Source: Acinetobacter wuhouensis
GTDB lineage: Bacteria; Pseudomonadota; Gammaproteobacteria; Pseudomonadales; Moraxellaceae
Direction: 5' to 3'
Assembly: GCF_001696605.3 (NCBI RefSeq)
Contig: NZ_CP031716.1
Span: 3,534,001 to 3,598,000, forward strand
DNA: 64,000 nt
How positions within the stretch are numbered: position 1 is the first letter of the stretch; each line of letters opens with the position of its first letter. The notes beneath the pieces are model-generated. The model searched no databases. It saw only the letters and a program-made list of their open reading frames with translations, and was not told where the DNA came from. The position numbers were made by a program, and so were the translations under genes. This document shows positions 29,595-39,391 of the stretch, one piece after another.

Positions 29595-30353
29595 ATGGAA
29601 AATAAAACCATTACATCTAAAAGCTTATGGGTATTTGCATTCATTCTCAGTCTAGGCTTTGTGATCTCTGCTGCTGTGATCGGTTATGCCTTAAAGCAAT
29701 CCAATCGTTCACAAAACTCGATCAGTGTAAAAGGTCTTTCCGAAAAACCAATCAAAGCGGATTCGGCACGTTGGGAAATTAACGTTCAAACACCTACGGC
29801 TTCAAATAGTATTCCTGAAGCTTATCAATTGCTTGATCAAAATCTTAAAACACTACAGGCTTTTTTTGTAGAGCAAGGCTTTAAAGCCACTGACTTACAA
29901 CAAGGCAATAAAAGCTCTCAAGCCTATTATGAAGAAGTACAAGATGAGGAAGGTAAGACTCGACGTGAGTTTCGTGGTTATATCGCGATGCAATCTATTG
30001 TAATCAGTAGTCGTGATATTCAAAAAATAGAAAAAGCCGCAAAAAATGCGTATTTACTCGATGAAAAAGGTCTTTCGATTGAGCAAAAACCTGAATATCT
30101 GGTGTCTAATTTAGAAGAAATTAAAATGTCGTTGATTGCCAATGCAACCAAGAATGCACATAGCCGTGCCAATGAATTTGCCAAAGTTGGTGGTGTAAAA
30201 GTCGGTACAATGCGCTCAGCAAGTCAAGGCGCTTTCTATATCTTGCCTGAAAGTGGTTCTGATGATGACAGTGACTATGGTGGTGCTTATGACAAAGCAA
30301 CCATTAATAAAATCGCGCGTGTTGTTGTGACCATTAACTATGCAATTGATTGA
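29595..30353 (+). CDS. SIMPL domain (DUF541) periplasmic protein
   Basis: A 252-residue protein with one N-terminal membrane segment (residues ~11-33) and a SIMPL/DUF541 domain (from SISVKGLSEKPIKADSARWEI). The C-terminal part contains the family's ANEFAKVGGVKVGTMRSASQG and ARVVVTINYAI. E. coli YggE is the best-known relative, linked to oxidative stress. The protein is probably anchored in the inner membrane with the domain in the periplasm. It stands alone. Confidence 0.85.
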   Translation: MENKTITSKSLWVFAFILSLGFVISAAVIGYALKQSNRSQNSISVKGLSEKPIKADSARWEINVQTPTASNSIPEAYQLLDQNLKTLQAFFVEQGFKATDLQQGNKSSQAYYEEVQDEEGKTRREFRGYIAMQSIVISSRDIQKIEKAAKNAYLLDEKGLSIEQKPEYLVSNLEEIKMSLIANATKNAHSRANEFAKVGGVKVGTMRSASQGAFYILPESGSDDDSDYGGAYDKATINKIARVVVTINYAID

Positions 30354-30475
30354 TTAAAAATAATCTTATTTTCAATACAAATATTATTGATGTAGAAAAT
30401 AATAGAGGCTCTGAAAATCGATTAATTTAATTTTGTGTTTTATTTCACATAAGCCCATTATTTTAGATTATTGTA

Positions 30476-30901
30476 TTAATGAGCACAAAATTTATATCCA
30501 AAATGATTAAGACACACCTTGATTCCTTTAAGTGAGTAATCCATACACCCTTTATGAATACACTTATTCTCTGAAAATCCTTCATGAGCTAAAACCACTA
30601 AGAATTGCTTAATGCTGTTTATTTGATTTTGGCTTAGTGTTTGCTTTATATCTATAAGTTTTATTCCAAAAATAGGGTTAGTTGGTGTGTCTGGATAACA
30701 TTCAAAATACCAAGGTTGCTGACATTCTACACAGGCATAATAAAACTCACCATAATCAAATTCTGGTTGTGCTTTCTCACAAGGAATACTTTCAAGTATG
30801 TAATTAGGAAAGCTATTTTTCACATCATAGTTTTGACTAAAAATATCCAAAAAGCTATTAGGACATACAAAAAAACTACCTACAGAATGACATTCACACA
30901 T
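30476..30901 (-). CDS. Hypothetical cysteine-rich protein
   Basis: A 141-residue protein I do not recognise. It has no signal peptide and about eleven cysteines, several in pairs that could bind zinc: MCEC at the start, ACVEC near residue 56, and a C-terminal cluster (KCIHKGC, KVCLNHFGYKFCAH). Aromatic residues are frequent (FDYGEFYYACVECQQPWYFEC). It is AT-rich like its surroundings and flanked by gaps. It may be a small cytoplasmic zinc protein; no function is claimed. Confidence 0.6.
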   Translation of the reverse strand: MCECHSVGSFFVCPNSFLDIFSQNYDVKNSFPNYILESIPCEKAQPEFDYGEFYYACVECQQPWYFECYPDTPTNPIFGIKLIDIKQTLSQNQINSIKQFLVVLAHEGFSENKCIHKGCMDYSLKGIKVCLNHFGYKFCAH

Positions 30902-31002
30902 AGTTTTTGTTCTTTAAAATTTATCTAAAATTAACTTCATACACCTTATGCGAAGTACAATTTATTAGTCAAATTATTTCAATAGCGTGAGAATCTTATA
31001 AA

Positions 31003-31030
31003 CAAAAAAAGCCAGTCTTTCGACCAGCTT
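31003..31030 (-). terminator. Terminator of the TerC/CBS gene
   Basis: The minus strand reads AAGCTGGTC-GAAA-GACTGGCTT followed by seven Ts: a stem with two G-U pairs and a GNRA-type loop. Confidence 0.85.
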
Positions 31031-31051
31031 CTTCACTATTTTAAATGTGGG

Positions 31052-32629
31052 TTAATCGTCTTCCGACTGTTCCAATGCCTTGATATGCACCTTCTCAATC
31101 TTATGACCGTCCATTGTCACCACTTCAAACTCATAACCATCTGCTTGAAGTTTAGAGCCATTTTCAGGTAAACGACCTAAATGGAATAACAAGTAACCTG
31201 AAAGTGTTGAATATTCTTCAGAATCATTGACTAAATCACGACCTAAAAGCAATGAAACATGACGAATATCCGTTGAGCCTTCAAGCATCAATGAACCATC
31301 TTCAAGGCTTTCCGCAGCAGCTTCGAGTTCATCTTCATCAGGGAACTCCCCTGCAATCGCTTCAAGCACATCAATCGGTGTTGCAATCCCTTCAATCGAA
31401 CCATATTCATTCAGGACAATTGCCATTTGCAACGGTGCTTGGCGAAGCTGTTCCATCACCATCAACACTTGTGCATTTTCATGGACGATTACTGGCTCAC
31501 GTAAATGCTTTTTAAAATCTAAAACACCCGTTTCAATATAATCATTCAACACTTTATGAGTTAAAACAATCCCTTCAATATTGTCCAATTCACCACGCGC
31601 CAGAATTAAACGTGAATGTGACATCTCCATTAAATTTTCTTTAATGGTTGCTTCATCTTCATCTAAGTCTAGCCATTCCAATTCAGGGCGTGGGGTCATC
31701 ACAGATTTTACAGGGCGTTCAGATAAACCAAGAACACCTTGTACCATGACACTGTGATATGCACCATTTTCATCGTCAAACATTTCATCTGCAAGCGCTT
31801 GCGTTGCGATCACATCATCCACTTTACCACTTTGATTGTCAGCAGATTTACCACCGAGCATTTTCAAAACAGCCGAGGCAGTACGAAAACGTAAGTCTGT
31901 AGTAGTGACCATTTTCTCTTGGTTTTTACGCATGGTTTGGTTCATAAACTCGATCAGCACCGAGAAACCAATTGCTGCATATAAATAGCCTTTTGGAATG
32001 TGATAACCAAAACCTTCCACGATGAGCGAGAAACCGATCATCATCAAGAAACCAAGACACAGAATCACCACAGTCGGATGTTTATTAACAAAATCCATCA
32101 AGGCTTTGGATGCCCACAGCATGATCCCGACGGCAATCACAACTGCAATCATCATGACTGAAAGGTGTTTCACCATTCCCACAGCAGTGATCACACTATC
32201 CAAAGAGAATACGGCATCTAAGACTACAATTTGGACGATCACCATCCAAAACGCAGCATGGACAGGATTTTCTTCTTTGACGGCTTGCGCACCTTCAAGG
32301 CGCTCATGCAATTCCATTGTCCCTTTAAACAATAGGAATACACCACCAAACAGCAGGATCAAATCTCGCCCTGAAAATGGATGATCCATAATATGGAACA
32401 AGGGTGCGGTAAGCGTGATCACCCACGCAATTGAGGCAAGTAACACCATCCGCATACATAAGGCGAGTAATAGCCCAATGATACGTGCTTTATCACGTTG
32501 TTCAGGTGGAAGTTTTTCTGCAAGAATTGCAATAAAAACAAGGTTATCTATACCTAAAACAATTTCCAGTACAACCAGTGTCGCAAGACCGACCCATGCA
32601 GAAGGATCAGACATCCATTCAAGAATCAT
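31052..32629 (-). CDS. TerC family membrane protein with CBS and CorC/HlyC domains
   Basis: A protein of 525 residues in three parts: a TerC-type membrane domain with seven or so helices (residues ~1-235), two CBS domains (about 295-420, starting [13 protein letters not shown]) and a CorC/HlyC transporter-associated domain at the C-terminus (ending in an acidic tail). It resembles E. coli YegH/YoaE. These proteins are thought to handle metal ions at the inner membrane. I use the ATG for [14 protein letters not shown] because AAGG lies 4-7 bases upstream of it; the frame extends nine codons further. Confidence 0.85.
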   Translation of the reverse strand: MILEWMSDPSAWVGLATLVVLEIVLGIDNLVFIAILAEKLPPEQRDKARIIGLLLALCMRMVLLASIAWVITLTAPLFHIMDHPFSGRDLILLFGGVFLLFKGTMELHERLEGAQAVKEENPVHAAFWMVIVQIVVLDAVFSLDSVITAVGMVKHLSVMMIAVVIAVGIMLWASKALMDFVNKHPTVVILCLGFLMMIGFSLIVEGFGYHIPKGYLYAAIGFSVLIEFMNQTMRKNQEKMVTTTDLRFRTASAVLKMLGGKSADNQSGKVDDVIATQALADEMFDDENGAYHSVMVQGVLGLSERPVKSVMTPRPELEWLDLDEDEATIKENLMEMSHSRLILARGELDNIEGIVLTHKVLNDYIETGVLDFKKHLREPVIVHENAQVLMVMEQLRQAPLQMAIVLNEYGSIEGIATPIDVLEAIAGEFPDEDELEAAAESLEDGSLMLEGSTDIRHVSLLLGRDLVNDSEEYSTLSGYLLFHLGRLPENGSKLQADGYEFEVVTMDGHKIEKVHIKALEQSEDD

Positions 32630-32999
32630 TGACCTTGCTCCATTGAAGATGTGCAATTGCGAGTTTCAGCATATGTGAACTGTAAATTTCGAATTTGATT
32701 AGATAACTTTAGTTTATTTTGAAATATTTTTTTGTCTAAAGATTGTGCATTTTCGGAGCGACAACAACCACTACCCATGATGATTCATTTATTGAGAAAC
32801 AAGCTTCAAGTATAGGTAATTTTGCTAAAAATTTCATCTCATTTATCATGTTTTATATGAACTTTATATGAAATAGCAATAGATTCATCGTGATACATAT
32901 CATTGCCAAATCAATCACGATTCAACATGTTTTTGTCATATTTTTGACTTAGAGTAGTAGAAACACATAAGAACATGATAAGTTAAGGTGAAAAAATAA
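32630..32999. other. Divergent intergenic region, TerC-type / LOG gene
   Basis: A 370-base AT-rich spacer between divergent genes. A ribosome site (AAGGTG) precedes the LOG-family ATG. No coding frame, hairpin or known operator recognised. Confidence 0.5.
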
Positions 33000-33635
33000 A
33001 TGATGAATAGCGTACTCCCTGTAATGAAAAATGAAATGCTTGAATTAGATCAACCCACTCGTAAAGCAACGCAATGCCTCATCGCACTATATTGTGGCTC
33101 CCGCTTTGGCAATAAACCGATTTATAAAGACACAGCAATAGATTTGGCGAAAGGTATCGCAGAACATGGTTTTGGCATCGTCTATGGTGGTGCAAGCATT
33201 GGCTTAATGGGTCAAGTTGCTGACACAGTGACGGAACACGGTGGTGAAGTGGTCGGGGTAATTCCAGAATTTATGCTGGACTATGAAATCGCACATAAAC
33301 AATTGACTGAACTACACATTGTACAAAGTATGCATGAGCGCAAAGCCATGATGGCAGAGCGTGCCAGTGCATTTGTCGCCTTACCTGGTGGATTTGGAAC
33401 TTTTGAGGAAATCTTAGAAATCGCGACATGGGGACAACTGAATCAGCACCAAAAACCGATGATGCTTTACAATGTAAATGGTTTCTATGATCACTTAATT
33501 GCACAACTCGATCATGCAGTGGAAGAGGGTTTTTTACCGCCTCAGCATCGCGCGAAATTGATTGTTTGTAACAATGCCAATCAAATTTACAATGCGATTA
33601 AAAACTTAGAAGCACCGAAACATTTTATTGTATAA
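33000..33635 (+). CDS. LOG family protein (nucleoside 5'-monophosphate phosphoribohydrolase-like)
   Basis: A 211-residue Rossmann-fold protein with the LOG signature PGGFGTFEEILE (residues ~129-140) and the early YCGSRFGNKPIYKD and YGGASIGLMGQVAD stretches. Relatives cleave the N-glycosidic bond of cytokinin riboside monophosphate or AMP. The bacterial role is usually nucleotide salvage or unknown. Met-Met at the start leaves a small ambiguity. A hairpin spanning 33647-33675 follows. Confidence 0.88.
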   Translation: MMNSVLPVMKNEMLELDQPTRKATQCLIALYCGSRFGNKPIYKDTAIDLAKGIAEHGFGIVYGGASIGLMGQVADTVTEHGGEVVGVIPEFMLDYEIAHKQLTELHIVQSMHERKAMMAERASAFVALPGGFGTFEEILEIATWGQLNQHQKPMMLYNVNGFYDHLIAQLDHAVEEGFLPPQHRAKLIVCNNANQIYNAIKNLEAPKHFIV

Positions 33636-33646
33636 ATATTCAAAAT

Positions 33647-33675
33647 AGCAGGTGAAAGCCCATCTTTTACCTGCT
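33647..33675. terminator. Hairpin between the LOG gene and the convergent small gene
   Basis: AGCAGGTgAAAG pairs with CTTTTACCTGCT. It overlaps the last codons of the small membrane protein on the minus strand. The T-run is weak on both strands. Confidence 0.5.
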
Positions 33676-33978
33676 CATCCACAGCGTTAAAACTAACAAT
33701 AGCCCCCCTGCAATCATCAGCCCCCAATACAGCAAAATAAATACTTTGGCTTTGCGCAAATGTAGATGATAATTAACCGTCTTATCCCAAATAATTTTAT
33801 ATTTTTTTTGACCTTGTTGTCCCCATACGTATCCCATGTAGTCCCAATAACCTAGAACTACGTTTTTCTCACGCAAATATTTATACAGATGATAATCCAC
33901 AAAACAAAAAATGATCATGGCGCTTAAAAAGCACAACAGCATCAGTAGTGGCAACATATCAATTAGCAGTTCTTTCAT
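33667..33978 (-). CDS. Hypothetical two-helix membrane protein
   Basis: A 103-residue protein with two hydrophobic helices (residues ~8-30 and ~78-100) separated by a basic, aromatic loop (YHLYKYLREK, KKYKIIWDK). I do not recognise a family. It lies between the LOG gene and glpM, both well-conserved neighbours. Base composition matches the surroundings, and the hydropathy pattern supports a real membrane protein. Confidence 0.6.
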   Translation of the reverse strand: MKELLIDMLPLLMLLCFLSAMIIFCFVDYHLYKYLREKNVVLGYWDYMGYVWGQQGQKKYKIIWDKTVNYHLHLRKAKVFILLYWGLMIAGGLLLVLTLWMSR

Positions 33979-34041
33979 TTCATTATTTTCTATATCTGTA
34001 TTTTTAGAATATTTAGAAATTGCTCATTGCAATATTGACCA

Positions 34042-34383
34042 TTAATTGTGAAACATCTGCCAACCATAAATCAAACCTGCTGCAGCCACGATCCAACATA
34101 GTGTTGCAACGCCAAGACAAGACCACATCGACAATTTTGTTGCGAGTAAATAGACCACAAGTAAATAAATAAAATAGGGAATCAGTGACCATAAGCCAAA
34201 CAATGCCGTTTGCTTTAATGCATCTCCACCCTTCTCTTGCGATACAATCACATGGGCAATCAAGGCAAAAGTTGGAAATAACGGGACTAAACCTGCAATA
34301 TAAAATGCCTTACTTTTAGAAAGAATCGAAATCAACAAAACCACTGCTGCGCCGATGACACATTTCAAAAACAAAGACAGCAT
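34042..34383 (-). CDS. glpM: GlpM family membrane protein
   Basis: A 113-residue protein with four hydrophobic segments. The order and motifs (SKSKAFYIAGLVPLFPTFALIAH in the first half, FGLWSLIPYFIYL in the second) match the GlpM family, first named in Pseudomonas for a small membrane protein linked to alginate production. The biochemical role is unknown. Confidence 0.8.
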   Translation of the reverse strand: MLSLFLKCVIGAAVVLLISILSKSKAFYIAGLVPLFPTFALIAHVIVSQEKGGDALKQTALFGLWSLIPYFIYLLVVYLLATKLSMWSCLGVATLCWIVAAAGLIYGWQMFHN

Positions 34384-34477
34384 TTATACCTACTCAGCAA
34401 TAAAACCAATGGACTGAGTGTAGTGAATTTAAGGTATAAAAGCTAAAAAGTTTGAATGATAAGTTGCTATATTTTGC

Positions 34478-35275
34478 TTAATAAGCACGTTTGAATTTAC
34501 GACGATTGATGAAAGCAAAAATTCCCATCACAACAGCACCCAAAACAAAAATAACCAATTTAACTTCTATTCTACTCAAGTGATATGCTGAACGTTCAGA
34601 TTCAGACGTCAAAGGCACTGCCATTGGCGCTTTTACCGCTTCCCCTGTAGCAGTTGCAGAGTTCTCTAATGAAGTTGTATAGGATGAGGCTACATTTTTG
34701 AAATTTAATTCACTGAGCTGAGTAGGCTTAGCACCTTTACCCACCAAGACATACGCCGCAACAATATCAAAATCGACTGGATTTTCAATCTTGAACTGAA
34801 CCTTGGTTGGCTCATAACTATTATATTCAGGAATCCAATCATTTACTTGGCTATAAATACGAACTGTATCTGTTTTTTCTAGTACAGGATCTTCGATTAA
34901 CATCACTGACATTTCATCAATAATCGAAGTTAATTTTTTGAATTGATGAAAAGAATATTGTGAAGTTTGCTTCAAATTTTCAGCAATCAACTGCTGATGG
35001 ATCGAATGTTCACTGGCATTGGTTTTATCCAATAAACCTTGATTATCAATAATAAAGTCAACTTTAGAAGTTAATCCTGGGTAATTTTGACGTCCAATCA
35101 AATAAACTGCTGTCCAGATCTGATCACTCGCGTGTACATTCTCCAAATTGACTTCATAAAACTGATTTGGTTTCACATTTAAGACTTGCTCAAAAAGGAC
35201 AGGCGAAGCATTCTCTGCAAAAACATTGCCAGAAAATATAAAACAAATTATTGCAATCACTTTCTGCATATTCAT
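34478..35275 (-). CDS. Unrecognised exported single-pass membrane protein (paralogue B)
   Basis: A 265-residue protein with a signal peptide (cleavage near VFAENA, residue ~21), a ~210-residue exported domain, and a C-terminal membrane helix (~residues 238-255) followed by a basic tail (NRRKFKRAY). This indicates a periplasmic domain anchored in the inner membrane. It is clearly homologous to the next gene upstream: AWTAIYVVGKQ/IWTAVYLIGRQ, IEDPV/IEDPF, RTYAQVMDWAPEY/RIYSQVNDWIPEY and VGKGAKPTQL/VGEGDKPKQV. I do not recognise the family. Confidence 0.75.
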   Translation of the reverse strand: MNMQKVIAIICFIFSGNVFAENASPVLFEQVLNVKPNQFYEVNLENVHASDQIWTAVYLIGRQNYPGLTSKVDFIIDNQGLLDKTNASEHSIHQQLIAENLKQTSQYSFHQFKKLTSIIDEMSVMLIEDPVLEKTDTVRIYSQVNDWIPEYNSYEPTKVQFKIENPVDFDIVAAYVLVGKGAKPTQLSELNFKNVASSYTTSLENSATATGEAVKAPMAVPLTSESERSAYHLSRIEVKLVIFVLGAVVMGIFAFINRRKFKRAY

Positions 35276-35506
35276 TTCAACCCACCATAAGTGCGACTTA
35301 AGTCACAAATATTATATATTAAGTATCCAAATTTGCGTATGCTACTTGTCTAACAATCAGATTTTTAAGATAAATGGAGAAATTTATAGCTACCAAATTC
35401 CGCCCTACTCTCTTCGATTTATACAAAATTCAAAATCCCTATTTTTAAGTATTTGACTGTTTTAAAAATGTCGAATCGTCAGTCTTCTCTTTACACTCAA
35501 TCCATA

Positions 35507-36241
35507 CTAATCACGGCGAAATTTCCCCCAAAGAACGAAAATCATTACAGCAGCAATTACAAAAAAAATTAAAAATCTAGCTTCCATTTTTGCCATCATC
35601 GAATCTGGACTTTTAGATGCATTGCGGAACTGTTGCTGTCTTTCCTCAGCACTCATATTGTTATTTTGTAGCATCAAATCCATGACTTGTTTCGGCTTAT
35701 CACCCTCTCCCACAATCATATAGATCGCAAGTGGCTCAAAGCCTTGTTGTTCAGGAACAGCAATACTTAGTTTAAAATTTTCTACACCATACTCAGGAGC
35801 CCAGTCCATAACTTGCGCATAAGTACGGATGACATCTGCATCTTTTACAAACGGATCTTCAATTTCTTTACCTGTTTGCTCTTCGATTTCATCAGCAATA
35901 TCATCAAATTCTTTCAGTGAAAACTTTTTGCGTAATGGCAAATCATCCGCAACCAAAATCGTTTGATTTATTTTTTCAGTTGGGCTGGCTTTATTGATCA
36001 AGCCCTCTGGTAAGATCACCAAATTCATCTGTGCTGTACGATTTGGAATCGTCTGCTTCCCGACCACATAAATTGCCGTCCATGCCTGCGTACTTGGAGA
36101 AACATCGGTAAATTCCATTTCTGCTGCATGTTCTTGATCTAGCTTTAAAAATTGTTCAAAAGTCACAATTTTAGTTTTGAGTGCAAACACATGTACGCTC
36201 AACATTAACCCTAAAGCGAATGCGAATATCTGTTTCAGCAT
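35507..36241 (-). CDS. Unrecognised exported single-pass membrane protein (paralogue A)
   Basis: A 244-residue protein with the same plan as its neighbour: signal peptide (to about residue 20), periplasmic domain, C-terminal helix (FLIFFVIAAVMIFVLWG) and short basic tail. The exported domain has the shared motifs QAWTAIYVVGKQ, EIEDPFVKDADVIRTYAQ, MDWAPEYG and MIVGEGDKPKQVMDL. The pair lies head to tail with 231 bases between, which suggests an old tandem duplication. Function unknown; a role as an envelope sensor or adaptor is only a guess. Confidence 0.75.
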   Translation of the reverse strand: MLKQIFAFALGLMLSVHVFALKTKIVTFEQFLKLDQEHAAEMEFTDVSPSTQAWTAIYVVGKQTIPNRTAQMNLVILPEGLINKASPTEKINQTILVADDLPLRKKFSLKEFDDIADEIEEQTGKEIEDPFVKDADVIRTYAQVMDWAPEYGVENFKLSIAVPEQQGFEPLAIYMIVGEGDKPKQVMDLMLQNNNMSAEERQQQFRNASKSPDSMMAKMEARFLIFFVIAAVMIFVLWGKFRRD

Positions 36242-36507
36242 GGCAACCCTGATTTATAAAGTATTTTATTATCAATAAATTATAAGCAAGACATTGATAT
36301 ATAAGAATTAGACCTTGAATATTGGCTGAATATAATTATAAATATATGAATTAAATCATTTTATGTGAAATTTTAAGCAATTCCGCTTGCTTTAAATGGT
36401 CAGTGAAATGACATAATTTGTCGCTTAAAAACTATTTTTTACAGCTTGAACAAAATTAAATCGCTATCATATACAACCTAAATTTGCACAATTCCGAGAA
36501 AGTCTTT

Positions 36508-39339
36508 ATGAGCCAAAGTCATATCCGTATTCGAGGCGCACGTACCCATAATTTGAAAAATGTGTCTCTCGATATTCCACGCGACAAGTTTGTGGTGATC
36601 ACGGGACTTTCAGGCTCTGGAAAGTCATCTCTGGCATTTGATACTTTATATGCCGAAGGTCAGCGCCGTTATGTAGAATCCCTTTCCGCATACGCACGTC
36701 AATTCCTTTCACAAATGGAAAAGCCAGAAGTCGATTCGATTGAAGGTTTAAGCCCTGCGATTGCGATTGAACAGAAATCGACAAGTCATAATCCACGTTC
36801 AACCGTGGGAACCATTACTGAAATTTATGACTATTTACGTCTGCTCTATGCACGTGTCGGAACACCGTACTGTCCTGAACATGATCTACCAATGGTCGCA
36901 CAAACTGTTTCGGAAATGGTCGATGCTGTCAAAGGTCTAGAAGAAGGTACAGCCCTGATGTTGCTTGCACCTGTGGTGCGTGAGCGTAAAGGTGAATACA
37001 GCAATCTGTTTGATCAATTACAAAGTCAGGGTTTTGTCCGTGCCCGTGTCGATGGTGAAGTGATTGACATTGACACACCACCTGAACTCGATAAAAAGAA
37101 AAAACACACCATCGAAGTTGTAGTCGATCGTTTTAAAGTCCGTGATGATCTCGGTAACCGTATTGCGGAAAGTTTTGAAACAGCATTACGTTTAGGTGGC
37201 GATATTGCGATTTTATCATGGATGAATGGCGAACAGCCTGAGCGTGTCTTTTCAGCAAAACACTCCTGCCCTGAATGTGACCGTGCTGTTGCAGAGTTAG
37301 AGCCTCGCCTGTTTTCATTCAACAATCCATTCGGTGCATGTCCAACCTGTGATGGTTTAGGAACACGTAGCCATTTCAGTGCAGAAAAACTGATTCCAAG
37401 CCCTGATGTATCGATCAGCCAAGGTGCAATCCGTGGTTGGGATCGTCAACGCCCCTATTATTATTCAATGATTCAGAAAGTTGCCGATCATTTTGGTTTT
37501 TCATTGGATACACCGTGGAATGAACTGGATGCCGACACCAAAAAGAAATTTTTATACGGTACAGGCAAAGAAAAAGTCGACTTAAGCTACATTGATGAAC
37601 GTGGTCGTAAACACAATCGTGTACAGCCTTTTGAAGGAATTTTGCCACATCTGGAACGTCGCTATCGTGAAACTGAAAGTAACTATGTCCGTGATGATTT
37701 GGCGCAGTATTTATCCAATGCTGCCTGTGATGCCTGCGGTGGTTCACGTCTGAATGAAATTTCACGTCATGTTCGCGTTAAAGACAAAACCATTGCACAG
37801 ATCACGAAGATGTCGATTGGCGATGCGGAACATTATTATCAAGATTTAAATCTTGAGGGTGCAAAAGGCGAAATTGCCGATAAAATTTTTAAAGAAATCC
37901 GTGAGCGTCTGCACTTCCTTGTTTCTGTCGGTCTGAACTATTTAAGTCTGTCGCGTTCTGCGGAAACCCTTTCAGGCGGTGAAGCACAGCGTATTCGTCT
38001 GGCTTCACAGATCGGTGCAGGTTTAATGGGCGTGATGTACGTCCTCGATGAACCGTCGATTGGTCTGCATCAGCGTGATAATGATCGCTTGCTTGAAACT
38101 TTGGTACGTTTACGTGACCTCGGCAATACTGTACTTGTTGTTGAACATGATGAAGATGCGATTCGTGCTGCTGACCATATTATTGATATCGGTCCTGGTG
38201 CAGGCGTACATGGCGGTCATGTGATTGCCGAAGGGACTTATGATGAAATTCTGGCAAATAAAGAGTCTTTAACAGGTCAATATCTGTCAGGAAAATTAAA
38301 AATCGAAGTGCCGAAACAGCGTACTCAACCGCCTAAGCCTGATGAAAAAATCAAGCTCATGGGTGCATGTGGTCATAACCTGCAAAATGTCGATTTAACT
38401 ATTCCGCTTGGCATTATGACTTGTGTGGCAGGTGTTTCAGGTTCTGGTAAATCAACCTTAATTAACCGTACTTTGTTGCCGCTTGCCGCAACGCAGTTGA
38501 ATGGTGCAACCACGCTAACTGCTGAAAAGTTTGATTCAATTGATGGCTTGCAATTCCTCGATAAAGTTGTGGATATTGACCAAAGCCCGATTGGTCGTAC
38601 GCCACGTTCTAACCCTGCAACCTATACAGGTTTATTTACACCAATTCGTGAATTATTTGCGCAAACGCCTGAAGCAAAAGCGCGTGGTTATGCAGCGGGT
38701 CGTTTCTCGTTTAACGTGAAAGGTGGTCGCTGTGAAGCCTGTGAGGGTGACGGCATGATCAAAGTGGCTATGCATTTCTTACCTGATATGTATGTGCCGT
38801 GCGATGCTTGTCATGGTGATCGTTATAACCGTGAAACCCTGGAAGTCGGCTATAAAGGTAAAAATATTTCTGATGTTTTAGGTATGACTGTTGAAGATGC
38901 AATGCATTTCTTTGATGCGATTCCTGTGATTCATCGTCGTTTGGAAACTTTAAATCAGGTCGGTTTGGGTTATATCCGTCTAGGTCAGTCTGCCACTACC
39001 CTTTCAGGCGGTGAAGCACAACGTGTCAAACTAGCACGTGAACTGGCGAAGCGTGATACAGGCAAGACTTTGTATGTGCTGGATGAACCAACGACTGGTC
39101 TGCACTTCCATGATATTGCGAAACTTTTAGATATTCTTCATGAGCTGCGCAATAAGGGTAATACCATTGTGGTGATTGAGCATAATCTGGATGTGATTAA
39201 AACTGCCGACTGGGTGATTGATCTCGGTCCTGAAGGTGGTGCTGGTGGTGGTCAGATTATTGCTGAAGGTACACCTGAAGAAGTATCAAAATCTAAAGTT
39301 TCGCATACAGCTAAGTTTTTGAAGCCGATGTTGAAGTAA
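36508..39339 (+). CDS. uvrA: Excinuclease ABC subunit UvrA
   Basis: DNA damage recognition ATPase of nucleotide excision repair. The ~943-residue protein has two ABC modules: Walker [13 protein letters not shown] near residue 33 and [12 protein letters not shown] near residue 645, signature LSGGEAQR twice, and two zinc-binding Cys clusters ([19 protein letters not shown] region; CEACEGDG...[10 protein letters not shown]). I start at the ATG for [15 protein letters not shown] because the more upstream start would be TTG without a ribosome site. G+C is higher than in its neighbours. Confidence 0.97.
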   Translation: MSQSHIRIRGARTHNLKNVSLDIPRDKFVVITGLSGSGKSSLAFDTLYAEGQRRYVESLSAYARQFLSQMEKPEVDSIEGLSPAIAIEQKSTSHNPRSTVGTITEIYDYLRLLYARVGTPYCPEHDLPMVAQTVSEMVDAVKGLEEGTALMLLAPVVRERKGEYSNLFDQLQSQGFVRARVDGEVIDIDTPPELDKKKKHTIEVVVDRFKVRDDLGNRIAESFETALRLGGDIAILSWMNGEQPERVFSAKHSCPECDRAVAELEPRLFSFNNPFGACPTCDGLGTRSHFSAEKLIPSPDVSISQGAIRGWDRQRPYYYSMIQKVADHFGFSLDTPWNELDADTKKKFLYGTGKEKVDLSYIDERGRKHNRVQPFEGILPHLERRYRETESNYVRDDLAQYLSNAACDACGGSRLNEISRHVRVKDKTIAQITKMSIGDAEHYYQDLNLEGAKGEIADKIFKEIRERLHFLVSVGLNYLSLSRSAETLSGGEAQRIRLASQIGAGLMGVMYVLDEPSIGLHQRDNDRLLETLVRLRDLGNTVLVVEHDEDAIRAADHIIDIGPGAGVHGGHVIAEGTYDEILANKESLTGQYLSGKLKIEVPKQRTQPPKPDEKIKLMGACGHNLQNVDLTIPLGIMTCVAGVSGSGKSTLINRTLLPLAATQLNGATTLTAEKFDSIDGLQFLDKVVDIDQSPIGRTPRSNPATYTGLFTPIRELFAQTPEAKARGYAAGRFSFNVKGGRCEACEGDGMIKVAMHFLPDMYVPCDACHGDRYNRETLEVGYKGKNISDVLGMTVEDAMHFFDAIPVIHRRLETLNQVGLGYIRLGQSATTLSGGEAQRVKLARELAKRDTGKTLYVLDEPTTGLHFHDIAKLLDILHELRNKGNTIVVIEHNLDVIKTADWVIDLGPEGGAGGGQIIAEGTPEEVSKSKVSHTAKFLKPMLK

Positions 39340-39353
39340 ACTAGTTTTTCAGG

Positions 39354-39391
39354 TAAAAGAGTCTAAAGAATTAATAATTTAGGCTCTTTTA
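39354..39391 (+). terminator. Terminator of uvrA abutting the DUF4062 start
   Basis: AAAAGAGtCTAAA and TTTAGgCTCTTTT form an imperfect stem ending in a short T-run. Its last base is directly followed by the ATG of the DUF4062 gene. Confidence 0.7.
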
